DNA of 64,000 nucleotides from Porphyromonas gulae DSM 15663 (lineage in GTDB: Bacteria; Bacteroidota; Bacteroidia; Bacteroidales; Porphyromonadaceae): positions 17,827 to 81,826 of the forward strand of contig NZ_KB899154.1 of assembly GCF_000378065.1 (NCBI RefSeq), in the 5' to 3' direction. Made by a program: the position numbers and the translations under genes. Position 1 is the stretch's first letter, and each line of letters starts with the position of its first letter. Shown piece after piece: positions 18,001-27,378 of the stretch. The notes below the pieces were generated by a model. The model was given only the letters and a program-made list of their open reading frames with translations, was not told the DNA's origin and made no database searches.

Positions 18001-18181
18001 TCGGACAAAAGGAGCTAAGGACGAGGCTGGTAATTTGGGACAAAGATCCTGATAGTCTAATGCAAGTTCGATGTACGGCCTACATGGCTTGGCGGATAGA
18101 GTCTGACCCCGACATCCAGACAGCAGCACATTCCTATTATTGAGGCAGCGCAGTGCCCAAAACCTGCCGGCTCGGCAATAC

Positions 18182-18335
18182 GCACCAAAAAAGTTCAGAT
18201 TCTCGCCCCTGATTCGGGAGAAAGTGGCGCGAGATTTTTTTCATTTTGGCGCATAAATTTTTTACTTCCCGAACCAAAAGAAAAAAGTTTTCGCGCCATG
18301 TTTTTAGGACTAACGAACGCAAAAATTTTGGTGCC
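18182..18335 (+). repeat. Array of seven degenerate 22-bp units (GGCGC / A-T tract)
   Basis: Consecutive 22-nt units can be laid out from GCACCAAAAAAGTTC to TTTTGGTGCC. The GGCGC, GCGCC or related core returns every 22 nt, separated by A/T tracts. The first unit resembles the first unit of the element at 43635 (GCACCAAAAAACTTTTC). The remaining 17893-18470 holds the terminator above and no gene. Confidence 0.65.
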
Positions 18336-18470
18336 ATAAACTAAACCGATATAAGATGGAGCATACCCCATTTAGCCGGTATCGGTCATTAGAAAAATGA
18401 AACCTACGACCAATCCGGCTTTAATTGCTCTCTTTTTTGTTCTTTTGTGCAGAAACAAGGTTGTAGGTCG

Positions 18471-19454
18471 ATGATACAGCTAACTACCCCAGTTGACAAT
18501 CCGGTGATAAGCGAAAAGTTAATCTCTTACGCCAACAGACTCTTTTTCATCGGGTCCTGCTTTAGTTTGGAAGTCGGTTCTTATATGCGTCAAGCCGGAT
18601 TCCGTGCAGAGATCAATCCTTTTGGAATCATGTACAATCCCCTATCCATAGGAAGGTGTATCGGCAGATTGCTCGATGCTACACCTTATGCGGCGGATGA
18701 ACTGTTCGAATATGATGGCTTATTTCACAGCTTCGACCATCATGGAGTCTTTTCTCACGCGAAAAGAGGAGAAACCTTGCAGCACATCAATGACCGCTTG
18801 CGCACCGGTCGCGAAGCTTTACTTGGCTCGGACAGGCTTTTCTTTACTTGGGGGACAGCTTTTGTCTACAACAGTATTCATGACAATAAAGTGGTGGCCA
18901 ACTGTCATAAACTGCCCGAACGGCTCTTCCGCAGGCATATGGTCAGTATCGATGACTTACTGGCTGTATGGATTCCTCTCATGGAGCGACTGACAACTTC
19001 TTATCCGGAGCGTAAGATCATCCTTACGGTCAGCCCTGTACGTCATCTTCGCGATGGAGCTGTAGGTAATCAGCAAAGCAAAGCCACTCTCGTCCTGTTC
19101 TGTAAGGCTTTGACAGAGCATTTCCCGGAGCATCTTTATTATTTCCCTGCATATGAGATAATGATGGACGAACTGCGTGACTATCGCTATTATGCAGACG
19201 ATATGACTCATCCATCTGCTTTGGCCGTTTCGATCATACGTGAACGCTTTACCGATCTTTTTGTGGGAAAGGAGCACCGTGAGGCTATGGAGGCCTGTCT
19301 CAAACTCCGACGTCGTATGGTGCACAGACCGTTACACCCGGATAGCCCTGATGCCATGCTGTTTGAAGAACAGACACAGACACTCATCAGTGCATTGCTA
19401 CGTAAGTATCCGGACTTAGTATTAGACGATATTGCGGATGGGATAGAATCCTGA
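18471..19454 (+). CDS. GSCFA domain protein
   Basis: A 327-residue cytoplasmic protein. The family-defining FIGSCFS motif sits near residue 25, with FNPFGIMYNPLSIG-like and later HPSALAV segments, consistent with the GSCFA family, an SGNH-hydrolase-related group. The reaction is unknown. The frame extends upstream to a GTG at 18447, but that codon overlaps a T-rich promoter-like stretch, so the ATG at 18471 is chosen. It ends 30 nt before murF-alr, and both are likely in one transcript, a common pairing in Bacteroidales. Confidence 0.88.
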   Translation: MIQLTTPVDNPVISEKLISYANRLFFIGSCFSLEVGSYMRQAGFRAEINPFGIMYNPLSIGRCIGRLLDATPYAADELFEYDGLFHSFDHHGVFSHAKRGETLQHINDRLRTGREALLGSDRLFFTWGTAFVYNSIHDNKVVANCHKLPERLFRRHMVSIDDLLAVWIPLMERLTTSYPERKIILTVSPVRHLRDGAVGNQQSKATLVLFCKALTEHFPEHLYYFPAYEIMMDELRDYRYYADDMTHPSALAVSIIRERFTDLFVGKEHREAMEACLKLRRRMVHRPLHPDSPDAMLFEEQTQTLISALLRKYPDLVLDDIADGIES

Positions 19455-19484
19455 TATTCCAATGTACGATTTAATAGCATATTC

Positions 19485-21962
19485 ATGACCATGTTCCTTT
19501 TCTCCGAATTATGCAGGCACTTGTCTCCTCGAGAGGCAAGAATCGTCAGCGACAACGAGATCGTATACCTGCTTACCGATAGTCGTACACTGTCCGATCC
19601 TGCCACCACCCTCTTCTTTGCTATACGTACCGCATCGGGCGACGGCCATTTATATATCCGAGACTTGTATGACAGGGGGGTAAGGAATTTTGTCATTTCG
19701 GATCTTTCCGAAGATTTGACAGAGAAAATGCCGGAAGCAAATTGGATGCGTGTGGCGCATCCGTTGGACTCTCTACAACGGATAGCTGCGCTAAGGCGTT
19801 CTATGTTCGATATTCCTGTGATAGGAATTACCGGAAGCAATGGCAAGACAATCGTCAAAGAGTTTCTTTACCAGTTATTACGCAAGGACTATCGCATTGT
19901 CCGCTCGCCCCGAAGCTATAACTCGCAGATAGGAGTACCTCTTTCCGTATGGCAAATGACAGAGGAACACACTCTCGGTATATTTGAGGCCGGCATATCG
20001 CAAATGGGGGAAATGGAACGTCTGGAGGGCATAATACGCCCCTCGTACGGTATCATTACGAATATAGGAGGTGCTCATCAGGAGAATTTCCCGGATATAA
20101 AAACGAAACTGGAGGAAAAGCTTCGCTTGTTCCTCCATTGTCATACCATTGTCTATAACGGCGACAGCGAAGAGATAGCAGCAGCTATCTCTTCTTCTGG
20201 TTTGGCAAGAGCCGGGGTGTCATGGAGCCGGACGAATCCCGAAGCTCATTTGTACATATGCAGATTGGAATCGAAAGATAATCGCACCGAGATTGATTTT
20301 CGGTGTCTCGGCAAAGATTACTCTCTTGTGTTGCCATTCACAGATGCTGCTTCCATAGAAGATATGATCCATTGCATCACACTGATTTCTGTACTGTGTC
20401 CGGAGGTCTTATCTGCACGAAAGCGGTTTGCAGGTTTAGAGCCTGTCGAAATGCGAATGGAAGTTAAGGCCGGAGACCATGGCAATACGATCATCAATGA
20501 TGTTTACAGCAATGATGTCTATTCGCTCACGCTGGCCTTGGACTTCCAACGAAGACGTACTGCCGAAACAAGCCTAAAGAAAGTGTTGATTCTGTCCGAC
20601 ATCTTGCAAAGCGGAATGCCTCCCGAAGAATTGTACAGGCATGTAGCAGCACAATTACAAGTCTATGCTCTTGACTTTTTCGTCGGTATCGGAGAGGAAA
20701 TAGCCTCGAATCGCACTTGTTTTGCCGGCATGTCTGCCGTTTTTTTCAAAGACGTTGCCACATTCTTGGCATCCGGTGAGATAGAACACCTTTCCGACAG
20801 TTGCATTCTGCTTAAAGGTGCACGCAAGTATCGTTTCGAACAGATTACGGAACGGCTTGTCCAGCAGGTGCACGAGACTGCGCTAAGGATCAACTTATCG
20901 GCCATCACCCATAATCTTAATTTCTATCGCAATTTAGTTCCTTCTGGCACCAAAACCATCTGTATGGTCAAAGCCCAGGGCTACGGCGTAGGCTCCTACG
21001 AGCTTGTCAAGACGCTGCAGGAGCATCGTGTGGATTATATAGCCGTCGCTGTAGCGGACGAAGGTAAGGAGCTTAGGGAAAGGGGTATCAATATGCCTAT
21101 CGTGGTGATGAATCCCCAAAGAAATGCCTTTCAGACACTCATAGACTATGGATTAGAGCCTGAGATTTATAGCTTTGCCCTTCTCGCTTCTTTTTCAGAT
21201 GCTGTCGTACGCAACGGTCTCACGGGCTATCCTGTTCATATCAAAATCGACACGGGGATGCACCGGCTTGGTTTTTTACCGTCTGAGATGACACAGCTCG
21301 GTGAGATACTTGTTAAAGATGCCGGATTGAGCATTCGCTCTGTATTTACTCATCTTGCAGGTGCCGATGACCCTGATTTGGATGATTTCACGCGATCTCA
21401 ACTGCTGTCTTTCGATACTGTTTTCGCCTCTCTCTCTTCTTCATTAGGCTATATACCTCTCCGTCATGTATTGAATACGGCAGGGGTAGAGCGTTTTGCC
21501 GACTACCGTGCCGACATGATTCGTCTTGGCATCGGCTTGTATGGAGTAACGGCATCCGGTGTACAAGGATTGAGACCGGTAGCCACCCTGATGACTACAA
21601 TTTTGCAAATCAAGGATATTTCTTCGGGCGATACGGTCGGATATGGACGTAGAGGACGGGTACAGCAACCATCTCGAATAGCCATTATACCTATCGGTTA
21701 TGCCGATGGTCTGGATAGGCGTTTGAGTTGTGGAGTAGGAGAAGTACTTGTCCGCGGTCACCGCTGTCCAATTGTAGGGAATGTCTGTATGGATATATGT
21801 ATGATAGATGTTACCGGCGTGCCGGCAGAAGAGGGTGACCCTGTCATTATTTTCGGAGAAGAACTCCCAATCGAAGAAGTTGCCCGTAAGATGAATACTA
21901 TCCCCTATGAGGTGCTCACTGGTATCTCGCCTCGTGTCCGCAGAGTTTATTTCCAAGAGTAG
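19485..21962 (+). CDS. Bifunctional MurF-like ligase / alanine racemase
   Basis: An 825-residue fusion. Residues 1 to about 460 form a Mur-ligase domain with the P-loop GSNGKT near residue 120 and a variant of the MurF DxYNANP motif (DVYSNDVYS). Residues about 463-825 are alanine racemase: the PLP-lysine segment MVKAQGYGVG and the C-terminal catalytic region GYADGLDRR with NVCMD. Racemase activity (L-Ala to D-Ala) feeds D-Ala-D-Ala, and MurF adds that dipeptide to the UDP-MurNAc-tripeptide. A complete separate MurF lies at 33.7 kb, so the ligase half here may be regulatory or degenerate. This fusion is typical of Bacteroidota. Confidence 0.93.
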   Translation: MTMFLFSELCRHLSPREARIVSDNEIVYLLTDSRTLSDPATTLFFAIRTASGDGHLYIRDLYDRGVRNFVISDLSEDLTEKMPEANWMRVAHPLDSLQRIAALRRSMFDIPVIGITGSNGKTIVKEFLYQLLRKDYRIVRSPRSYNSQIGVPLSVWQMTEEHTLGIFEAGISQMGEMERLEGIIRPSYGIITNIGGAHQENFPDIKTKLEEKLRLFLHCHTIVYNGDSEEIAAAISSSGLARAGVSWSRTNPEAHLYICRLESKDNRTEIDFRCLGKDYSLVLPFTDAASIEDMIHCITLISVLCPEVLSARKRFAGLEPVEMRMEVKAGDHGNTIINDVYSNDVYSLTLALDFQRRRTAETSLKKVLILSDILQSGMPPEELYRHVAAQLQVYALDFFVGIGEEIASNRTCFAGMSAVFFKDVATFLASGEIEHLSDSCILLKGARKYRFEQITERLVQQVHETALRINLSAITHNLNFYRNLVPSGTKTICMVKAQGYGVGSYELVKTLQEHRVDYIAVAVADEGKELRERGINMPIVVMNPQRNAFQTLIDYGLEPEIYSFALLASFSDAVVRNGLTGYPVHIKIDTGMHRLGFLPSEMTQLGEILVKDAGLSIRSVFTHLAGADDPDLDDFTRSQLLSFDTVFASLSSSLGYIPLRHVLNTAGVERFADYRADMIRLGIGLYGVTASGVQGLRPVATLMTTILQIKDISSGDTVGYGRRGRVQQPSRIAIIPIGYADGLDRRLSCGVGEVLVRGHRCPIVGNVCMDICMIDVTGVPAEEGDPVIIFGEELPIEEVARKMNTIPYEVLTGISPRVRRVYFQE

Positions 21963-22176
21963 TATACATCTTTTTTATTTTCTACTCTTTTACCCTGTGA
22001 TAATATCATATGAAAGGGAATATGCATACGTATATATACGTAGAAAAAATACAGAGGAACCCGTAGAAAATCTCTTCAAATACCTCTTACCTTTGCGATA
22101 GATAAAAACAGAGATACTGTTTTGGGAAAATATCTTACTTATTCCTCAATAGTGTTTTTATTGTAATGGGTGCGCG

Positions 22177-22209
22177 CGGGATTGCTTGTACAAGCAATCC
22201 CGTTTTTTT
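22177..22209 (+). terminator. Intrinsic terminator of GSCFA/murF-alr unit
   Basis: A perfect 26-bp palindrome (CGGGATTGCTTG each side of TA) followed directly by seven T. Nothing coding is seen in 21963-22176. Confidence 0.92.
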
Positions 22210-22276
22210 GTATGGATTTTGATCTTATTTATCTGTGAAAAATGCCCGACTTCTTGTGTTTTGTTCGGAGGATGAA

Positions 22277-23500
22277 TTACTCTGCCTTACGAAGTAGTAG
22301 CAACACCTTTTTCCCATCTGCCATTGTCGTACCCATCAGTGTTTTTTCCCCTCCGTCTGCCATCTTGCTGCGTTGTCTCAGTTCGATCGGAGAAAGAGGA
22401 AAGTTGCGACAACTGATGGAAGCCTGTGGTACTGTCTTGCGAAGCTGTTTAAGCACGGAAGAGGAAAAGGAAATAATTTCTTCCGGAACAAAGGTACGCC
22501 CGGGGAAAGCCGACTCATATACTTCCGACGTGTAGAGATGGCTGTTGGGATGCAGTTTGCGTAAGCCAAGGCGATAGGCTACGGTCTTGAAGGCTCCGGC
22601 TTTCAGCAATGCAGTATGTGGCTCATATACGTACTTTTCTATCGAATCGGCATACGGAATAGAGATACTTCTCTCTTCCTCCATTGTAAAGATGAAGGGT
22701 GTTGCGGTATCTTCCGAAAGAAGATTAACTGCGTGGATCGGCACTTTTTCAGGAGGAATAGCAGCTTTGCTTAGAGACATTCTGACCAATAGTTCTTTTA
22801 CCTCTCCGTGGGCGGCCACTACGTGTAGCTCCTGTACGTGCGGAAGAGACTGAAGCGTGTCCCACAGGTCGATCATAGGAGACAGTTTGCCCAGAATACT
22901 GCCACAGAACGGTAGCAATTCGGCAGCCAATGGGATGAGATCCGGCTCACAGTCGGCTATGGCATAAACGCGCTTATCCGCTCCCGACCTTCTGGCAGGA
23001 TCCACGTAGATACAGTCGGGGTGAAAAGTCTTTATCTGCTGTAAATACTCTTTGAAATCCCCCGTTAGGATATTTACATCTTTCCCTTCGTTGAGCAATA
23101 GCGGTATGTTGTGCCGTGCTGCAGTTGCCGTCTCTTCATTTCGCTCGATATATATGCCTTGGGACGCTTTGGACATCAAGGCCATGAAGTCGATGCCGAG
23201 TCCGCCGGTCAGATCCACCACCTTGGCCCCTTCTCCGATGAAACGGCTTTTGTACGAACTCGTGACAGCTCCGGAGGATTGCTCCAAAGAGAGCCGTGAA
23301 GGAATGTACAGAGAACTGATACCGGCCCACCGGGGCAGCTTGTTCTTCAGACGAGGCCAAAGCTCTATCTGGGTAGCCACTGCAGCCCGATACACCGAAG
23401 GAATATCGTTGCTCCCCAGCAGAATCCTGTCGGGTGATTGGTCGGCATAGAGCTTAGCCCATCGCGTAATGGCGAGAATTTCTTTTTCGTCGAATAGCAT
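22277..23500 (-). CDS. SAM-dependent methyltransferase (THUMP-like domain)
   Basis: A 407-residue cytoplasmic protein. The Rossmann methyltransferase motif I is VDLTGGLGIDF near residue 100, followed by an acidic residue in YIERNEE. A C-terminal THUMP-like domain (about residues 320-405) suggests an RNA substrate. The frame runs back to 23581, but those codons lie inside the first tRNA-Arg gene, so the ATG at 23500 is used. The promoter upstream of the tRNA pair probably drives this gene too. The target nucleotide is unknown. Confidence 0.85.
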   Translation of the reverse strand: MLFDEKEILAITRWAKLYADQSPDRILLGSNDIPSVYRAAVATQIELWPRLKNKLPRWAGISSLYIPSRLSLEQSSGAVTSSYKSRFIGEGAKVVDLTGGLGIDFMALMSKASQGIYIERNEETATAARHNIPLLLNEGKDVNILTGDFKEYLQQIKTFHPDCIYVDPARRSGADKRVYAIADCEPDLIPLAAELLPFCGSILGKLSPMIDLWDTLQSLPHVQELHVVAAHGEVKELLVRMSLSKAAIPPEKVPIHAVNLLSEDTATPFIFTMEEERSISIPYADSIEKYVYEPHTALLKAGAFKTVAYRLGLRKLHPNSHLYTSEVYESAFPGRTFVPEEIISFSSSVLKQLRKTVPQASISCRNFPLSPIELRQRSKMADGGEKTLMGTTMADGKKVLLLLRKAE

Positions 23501-23562
23501 CGTCCGTACGGGGTATATACTGAAAGAGGGAACCCTTCGAATGGATTCCCTCAGATACTGTG

Positions 23563-23636
23563 TGACCGCGACAGGATTCAAACCTGTAACCGGCTGATCC
23601 GTAGTCAGCTACTCTATTCAGTTGAGCTACGCGGCC
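23563..23636 (-). tRNA. tRNA-Arg (ACG), downstream copy
   Basis: 74 nt fold into a cloverleaf. The acceptor GGCCGCG pairs with CGCGGTC (discriminator A), the anticodon stem GCTGA/TCAGC encloses loop CTACGGA with anticodon ACG, and the T-arm is CAGGTTTGAATCCTG. Identical in sequence to the copy at 23672-23745. Confidence 0.95.
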
Positions 23637-23671
23637 ATCGTAAAAGCCTGAAACAATAGAAGGAGAAAAAG

Positions 23672-23745
23672 TGACCGCGACAGGATTCAAACCTGTAACC
23701 GGCTGATCCGTAGTCAGCTACTCTATTCAGTTGAGCTACGCGGCC
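23672..23745 (-). tRNA. tRNA-Arg (ACG), upstream copy
   Basis: Same 74-nt sequence and fold as the neighbouring copy, separated from it by 35 nt. The two form a tandem pair transcribed from the promoter at 23771. Confidence 0.95.
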
Positions 23746-23770
23746 GTTCTTCTTTTCTTCGTTTCGGGTG

Positions 23771-23778
23771 CAAATATA
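23771..23778 (-). promoter_or_regulatory. -7 promoter element of the tRNA-Arg pair
   Basis: TATATTTG on the minus strand, 25 nt before the first tRNA. Confidence 0.55.
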
Positions 23779-23841
23779 GTGGTTTTATCGATAGATGCAA
23801 CATTCCCGAACGGTTTTTTTCCCTTTTGCCGGTGTAAGTTT

Positions 23842-24666
23842 CTATTTCTCGGGTGGCTTTTGCTTCATGCTTTCGGAGGCGATACGGACAGATCCATGGC
23901 GAAGGAGGAGGGTACGGGCTTCTTCGTAGGAGAGGTCGAACTCACTCATCAGCATGCGCGTGCCCCGATCGATCAGCTTGTTGTTGCTGAGTTGCATATT
24001 GACCATACGATTGCCCTTTACCCGTCCGAGACGAATCATTATGGAGGTGCTGATCATATTCAGGATCATTTTCTGCGCCGTACCGGATTTCATCCGTGAG
24101 CTACCCGTCACGTATTCCGGGCCTACTATCACTTCGATGGGACAATCCGCTTCGGCAGCCAGCGGAGATCCGATATTGCTACAGATACATCCCGTCAGGA
24201 TTCCATGTCTGCGTGCTTCTCGCAAGGCTCCGATGACATAGGGTGTAGTCCCCGATGCCGCTATGCCGATGACCGTATCGGAGGAGTTTACTCCGTGGCT
24301 CAAAAGCTCTTCCCAGCCGCGTTCGGTGTTGTCTTCGGCTTTCTCTACCGGATTACGCAGGGCACGATCCCCTCCGGCGATCAGCCCGATGACGAATGTA
24401 GGGGGCATGCCGAATGTGGGAGGGATCTCCGAAGCATCCAGAACACCCAAGCGGCCACTGGTGCCGGCTCCCATGTAGAAGAGTCGCCCACCCTGCTCCA
24501 TGCGTGGTATGATTTGTTCGACCAATCGTTCGATCAACGGGATAGTCCGGCTGACGGCTTCGGCCACTTTCCTGTCCTCGCGATTGATGTCTTCGAGGAT
24601 CTCTCTGGTCGATTTTTCTTCCAGTCGGTCGTACAGGGATGGTTGTTCGGTAATCTTCTCAAACAT
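23842..24666 (-). CDS. murQ: N-acetylmuramic acid 6-phosphate etherase
   Basis: A 274-residue cytoplasmic lyase of the SIS family. GRLFYMGAGTSGRLGVLDASE and the later SRMKSGTAQKMILNM are MurQ signatures. It cleaves the lactyl ether of MurNAc 6-phosphate to GlcNAc 6-phosphate and D-lactate. It overlaps the preceding kinase gene by 8 nt and is the last gene of a three-gene operon (transporter, kinase, etherase). Together they would import and use MurNAc from the organism's own or other bacteria's peptidoglycan. Confidence 0.95.
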   Translation of the reverse strand: MFEKITEQPSLYDRLEEKSTREILEDINREDRKVAEAVSRTIPLIERLVEQIIPRMEQGGRLFYMGAGTSGRLGVLDASEIPPTFGMPPTFVIGLIAGGDRALRNPVEKAEDNTERGWEELLSHGVNSSDTVIGIAASGTTPYVIGALREARRHGILTGCICSNIGSPLAAEADCPIEVIVGPEYVTGSSRMKSGTAQKMILNMISTSIMIRLGRVKGNRMVNMQLSNNKLIDRGTRMLMSEFDLSYEEARTLLLRHGSVRIASESMKQKPPEK

Positions 24667-25510
24667 GATCGTTGTGGTGATATTGTATAAGTCCCTCCAT
24701 CGGACTTTGCAGTACCGATCCGAGCGTCAAGCCTCTTTTTTCGATGACGCTGCTCAACACTTCCCGATAGTGGAAGGCTACGGAGCCGATGAAGTGGATG
24801 GGGAGGTCAGGGCGATTGTATCGGAGCACATTGCGCACAAGAAAGTCGTCGAAACTATTCTGTACAAGGCTATATACAGCCGGAATGTCCAAATGCTGCG
24901 CGATAAAGGGAGAGAATCCGGCCAAGAAACGGTTGGGGAAAGGCTTTCGATAGACACTCTCGATAATATCGGCAGACGTCAGATCATACTCCTGCAAGAA
25001 AGCTTCGCACAGCCCCTCCGGCATCTGCCCCTTGAGCAGGCTGCCGATGAAGAGCCGTCCCAATACGGCTCCGCTCCCTTCATCTCCGAGGATATAGCCC
25101 AGTGGGGAAACGTTGGCTTTGATCTCCCGACCATCGAACAGGCAGGAATTGGATCCCGTACCCAATATGCAGGCTATCCCCTCGGTATCGCCACAGAGAG
25201 CACGGGCTGCGCCGAGCATATCGCCGGCGACTTCGATGCGGCCACAGCAGGGCAGCATACCGCCCAAGGCTTCGTATAGTATAGGAGCTTTGGCCGGTGT
25301 ACACCCTGCTCCGTAGAAATGTACAGCTCGGATGGAGGTGGCTTTTGGGCCTATGGCCGGCAGGACTTCCGAGCACAAGGCTGTGTCTATTTCGTCCCTA
25401 TCCTGCTGAAAGGGATTGATACCCGACGTTTGGAATCGTCCGAGGCTTTTTCCCTCCTTGGCCATGCACCAATCCGTCTTGGTGGAACCGCTGTCTCCAA
25501 TCAGAATCAT
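24659..25510 (-). CDS. BadF/BadG-type sugar kinase, probably MurNAc kinase
   Basis: A 283-residue kinase of the ASKHA fold. It starts MILIGDSGSTKTDW (phosphate 1 loop) and contains CILGTGSNSCLFDG and GDEGSGAVLGR, typical of BadF/BadG and N-acetylglucosamine kinases. Placed between murQ and a sodium:solute symporter it corresponds to the MurT-MurK-MurQ order described for Tannerella forsythia, where MurK phosphorylates MurNAc. Preference for MurNAc over GlcNAc is inferred from context. The gene overlaps both neighbours by a few nucleotides. Confidence 0.85.
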   Translation of the reverse strand: MILIGDSGSTKTDWCMAKEGKSLGRFQTSGINPFQQDRDEIDTALCSEVLPAIGPKATSIRAVHFYGAGCTPAKAPILYEALGGMLPCCGRIEVAGDMLGAARALCGDTEGIACILGTGSNSCLFDGREIKANVSPLGYILGDEGSGAVLGRLFIGSLLKGQMPEGLCEAFLQEYDLTSADIIESVYRKPFPNRFLAGFSPFIAQHLDIPAVYSLVQNSFDDFLVRNVLRYNRPDLPIHFIGSVAFHYREVLSSVIEKRGLTLGSVLQSPMEGLIQYHHNDHV

Positions 25511-26967
25511 GATCGTATTTCTTTTTTCCTGCTCAACAAGGCCAGACCCATAGCGGTAAAGAGGGCATTGAAGATGAGGAGTTCGTAACTGAATTTATAG
25601 CCGCCGAACCATTGCTCCGAATGGCTCTGGAGAATGTAGCAGAGCACCGGAGCGGCAAGGGCTGCCAGGGGGACGTATCTGTCCCGTACCGCCCTTTTGG
25701 TGGTGATGCCAAAGAAAAACAGCCCCAATATCGGGCCATAAGTGTAACTGGCCAGTACGTAGACGGCATCGATGACGCTCGTGCTGCTCACCATATCGAA
25801 GAAGTATATGACCAACCCCATGACGACAGCCATGCCGATGTGCACGCGATGGCGTATGCGAGCCGATTGCTCTTCAGTTCGGTGGCTGTCTGCTTGGAGG
25901 ATGTCCAGCGTGAACGAAGTGGTCAGAGCCGTCAGAGCCGAACCGGCTGCGGAGAAAGCCGACGACACCAGTCCCAAAACAAACAGGATACCGACAATAG
26001 GCGGAAAATAGCTACCCGTGGCCAAGAGAGGGAAAAGTTCATCACTTTTGGCCGGATGGGGGATGCCGTGGCTGTCGGCATAGGTATAGAGCAGGGTGCC
26101 GAGCATGAGGAAGAGTGCTATGATGAAAAACTGCATCACGCCACCGGTGAGGACGTTCTTCTGCGAATCGCGGTAGTTCCTACAGCTCAGATTGCGCTGC
26201 ATCATGTCCTGATCCAGACCCGTCATAGCTATTACGGTGAATACGCCCGCCAGAAACTGCTTGAAGAAATAGCGTCTGTCGTTCACGTCATCGAAGAAAA
26301 ACATACGGGAGTAGTCGCTCCCACCGATAAGATCGGAAAGCCCACCCCACTTGTCGCCCAAGTCGGCAGAAATATAGACGATGCAGAGTACGACCGAGAC
26401 GATGAGGCAGAGGGTCTTGAACGAATCTGTCCAGATCAGCGATTTCACTCCGCCCTTGAACGTATACAGCCAGACGAGGAGCATCGTCAGACACACATTG
26501 GTCCAAAAAGGCCAACCGAACGGTTCGAATATGATCAGTTGGAGCGTCAGGCACACGAGGAAGAGACGGACAGCCGCACCGAGCATCTTGGAAATGAAGA
26601 AAAACCATGCCCCCGTCTTGTAGGACGAGAATCCGAACCGCTCTTGCAAGTAGCCGTAAATGGACATCAGATTCATCCGGTAGAAGAGAGGGATCAGCAC
26701 GAAAGCAATGATCAGCTGTCCGGCCACGAAGCCCAGTACCATCTGCAAGTAGGAGAATCCACTGCCGGCCACCATGCCCGGCACGGATACGAAGGTCACA
26801 CCCGATATACCGGAGCCGATCATGGCAAAAGCCACCATGTACCACGGGGATTTGCGATTGCCGACGAAGAAGCCGGCATTATCCGCCTTGCGGCCCGTGA
26901 TGATGGAAATACCGAAAAGGAAAATGAAATAGATGATAACGGTCAGAATAGCTACGAGAGGACTCAT
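25507..26967 (-). CDS. Sodium:solute symporter, probably MurNAc importer
   Basis: A 486-residue inner-membrane protein with about 13 helices and the SSS-family pattern, including GSGISGVTFVSVPG early and GLDQDMMQRNLSCRNY in the middle. It is the first gene of the transporter-kinase-murQ operon and overlaps the kinase start by 4 nt. SSS members couple Na+ to uptake of sugars, amino acids or sialic acid. Here MurNAc is inferred by comparison with T. forsythia MurT. No clear -7 element is visible immediately upstream. Confidence 0.88.
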   Translation of the reverse strand: MSPLVAILTVIIYFIFLFGISIITGRKADNAGFFVGNRKSPWYMVAFAMIGSGISGVTFVSVPGMVAGSGFSYLQMVLGFVAGQLIIAFVLIPLFYRMNLMSIYGYLQERFGFSSYKTGAWFFFISKMLGAAVRLFLVCLTLQLIIFEPFGWPFWTNVCLTMLLVWLYTFKGGVKSLIWTDSFKTLCLIVSVVLCIVYISADLGDKWGGLSDLIGGSDYSRMFFFDDVNDRRYFFKQFLAGVFTVIAMTGLDQDMMQRNLSCRNYRDSQKNVLTGGVMQFFIIALFLMLGTLLYTYADSHGIPHPAKSDELFPLLATGSYFPPIVGILFVLGLVSSAFSAAGSALTALTTSFTLDILQADSHRTEEQSARIRHRVHIGMAVVMGLVIYFFDMVSSTSVIDAVYVLASYTYGPILGLFFFGITTKRAVRDRYVPLAALAAPVLCYILQSHSEQWFGGYKFSYELLIFNALFTAMGLALLSRKKEIRS

Positions 26968-27111
26968 ATCAAATCATTGAGACGTTAGGAGGAGTACTTT
27001 TCTTAAACACTCTGCAAAGCTACGGAAATACGGCAAGCTCTTTGCAACCAGCATATCCGACAGATCATGAGCTGCATAGTCGTGCTCGTGAAGACATCTC
27101 CGGCAGACTTC

Positions 27112-27309
27112 CGGCTACGCCCTAGGGGTTATCGAGCTACGCTGTAGGGGTCAATGAGCTACGCTCTAGAGCTTGTCGAGCTACGCCGTAGAGGCCGGCT
27201 CGTTATCCTCTACGGCTTATCTCGTTATGTTCTAGGGAGCTCCTCATTGTCCTCTACGGATTATCTCCCTACGCCCTACAGCTCGTTTCCATACGCTCTA
27301 CAGGATAGC
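27112..27309. repeat. Array of nine 22-bp units (CTACGC-CTAG core)
   Basis: Nine consecutive units of exactly 22 nt. The first four read (c/g)GAGCTACGC(Y)(S)TAG..., and units five to nine carry a related TCNNTAYSCTCTA core. Each unit has a near-palindromic middle (TACGCTCTAGAG-like). There is no coding frame. It occupies the 411-nt gap between two minus-strand genes; the flanks 26968-27111 and 27310-27378 show no gene. Confidence 0.75.
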
Positions 27310-27378
27310 AGAAGAGCCCCTGTTCTGCAAGGAAAAGAGTGGGGAAAAAGCTGCAAAACGGACAATTCTGTTCGGCTT

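Noticed and set aside
23501..23581. N-terminal extension of the SAM methyltransferase
   Set aside because: The extra codons overlap the tRNA-Arg gene at 23563-23636; the ATG at 23500 is preferred.
25612..26988. 458-codon open frame antisense to the SSS symporter
   Set aside because: It is a shadow of a high-confidence membrane protein gene, and its translation is charged and low-complexity with no family features.
27112..27309. CRISPR array
   Set aside because: The 22-bp periodicity has no alternation of constant repeats and unique spacers, and there are no cas genes; the same applies to the other five arrays.
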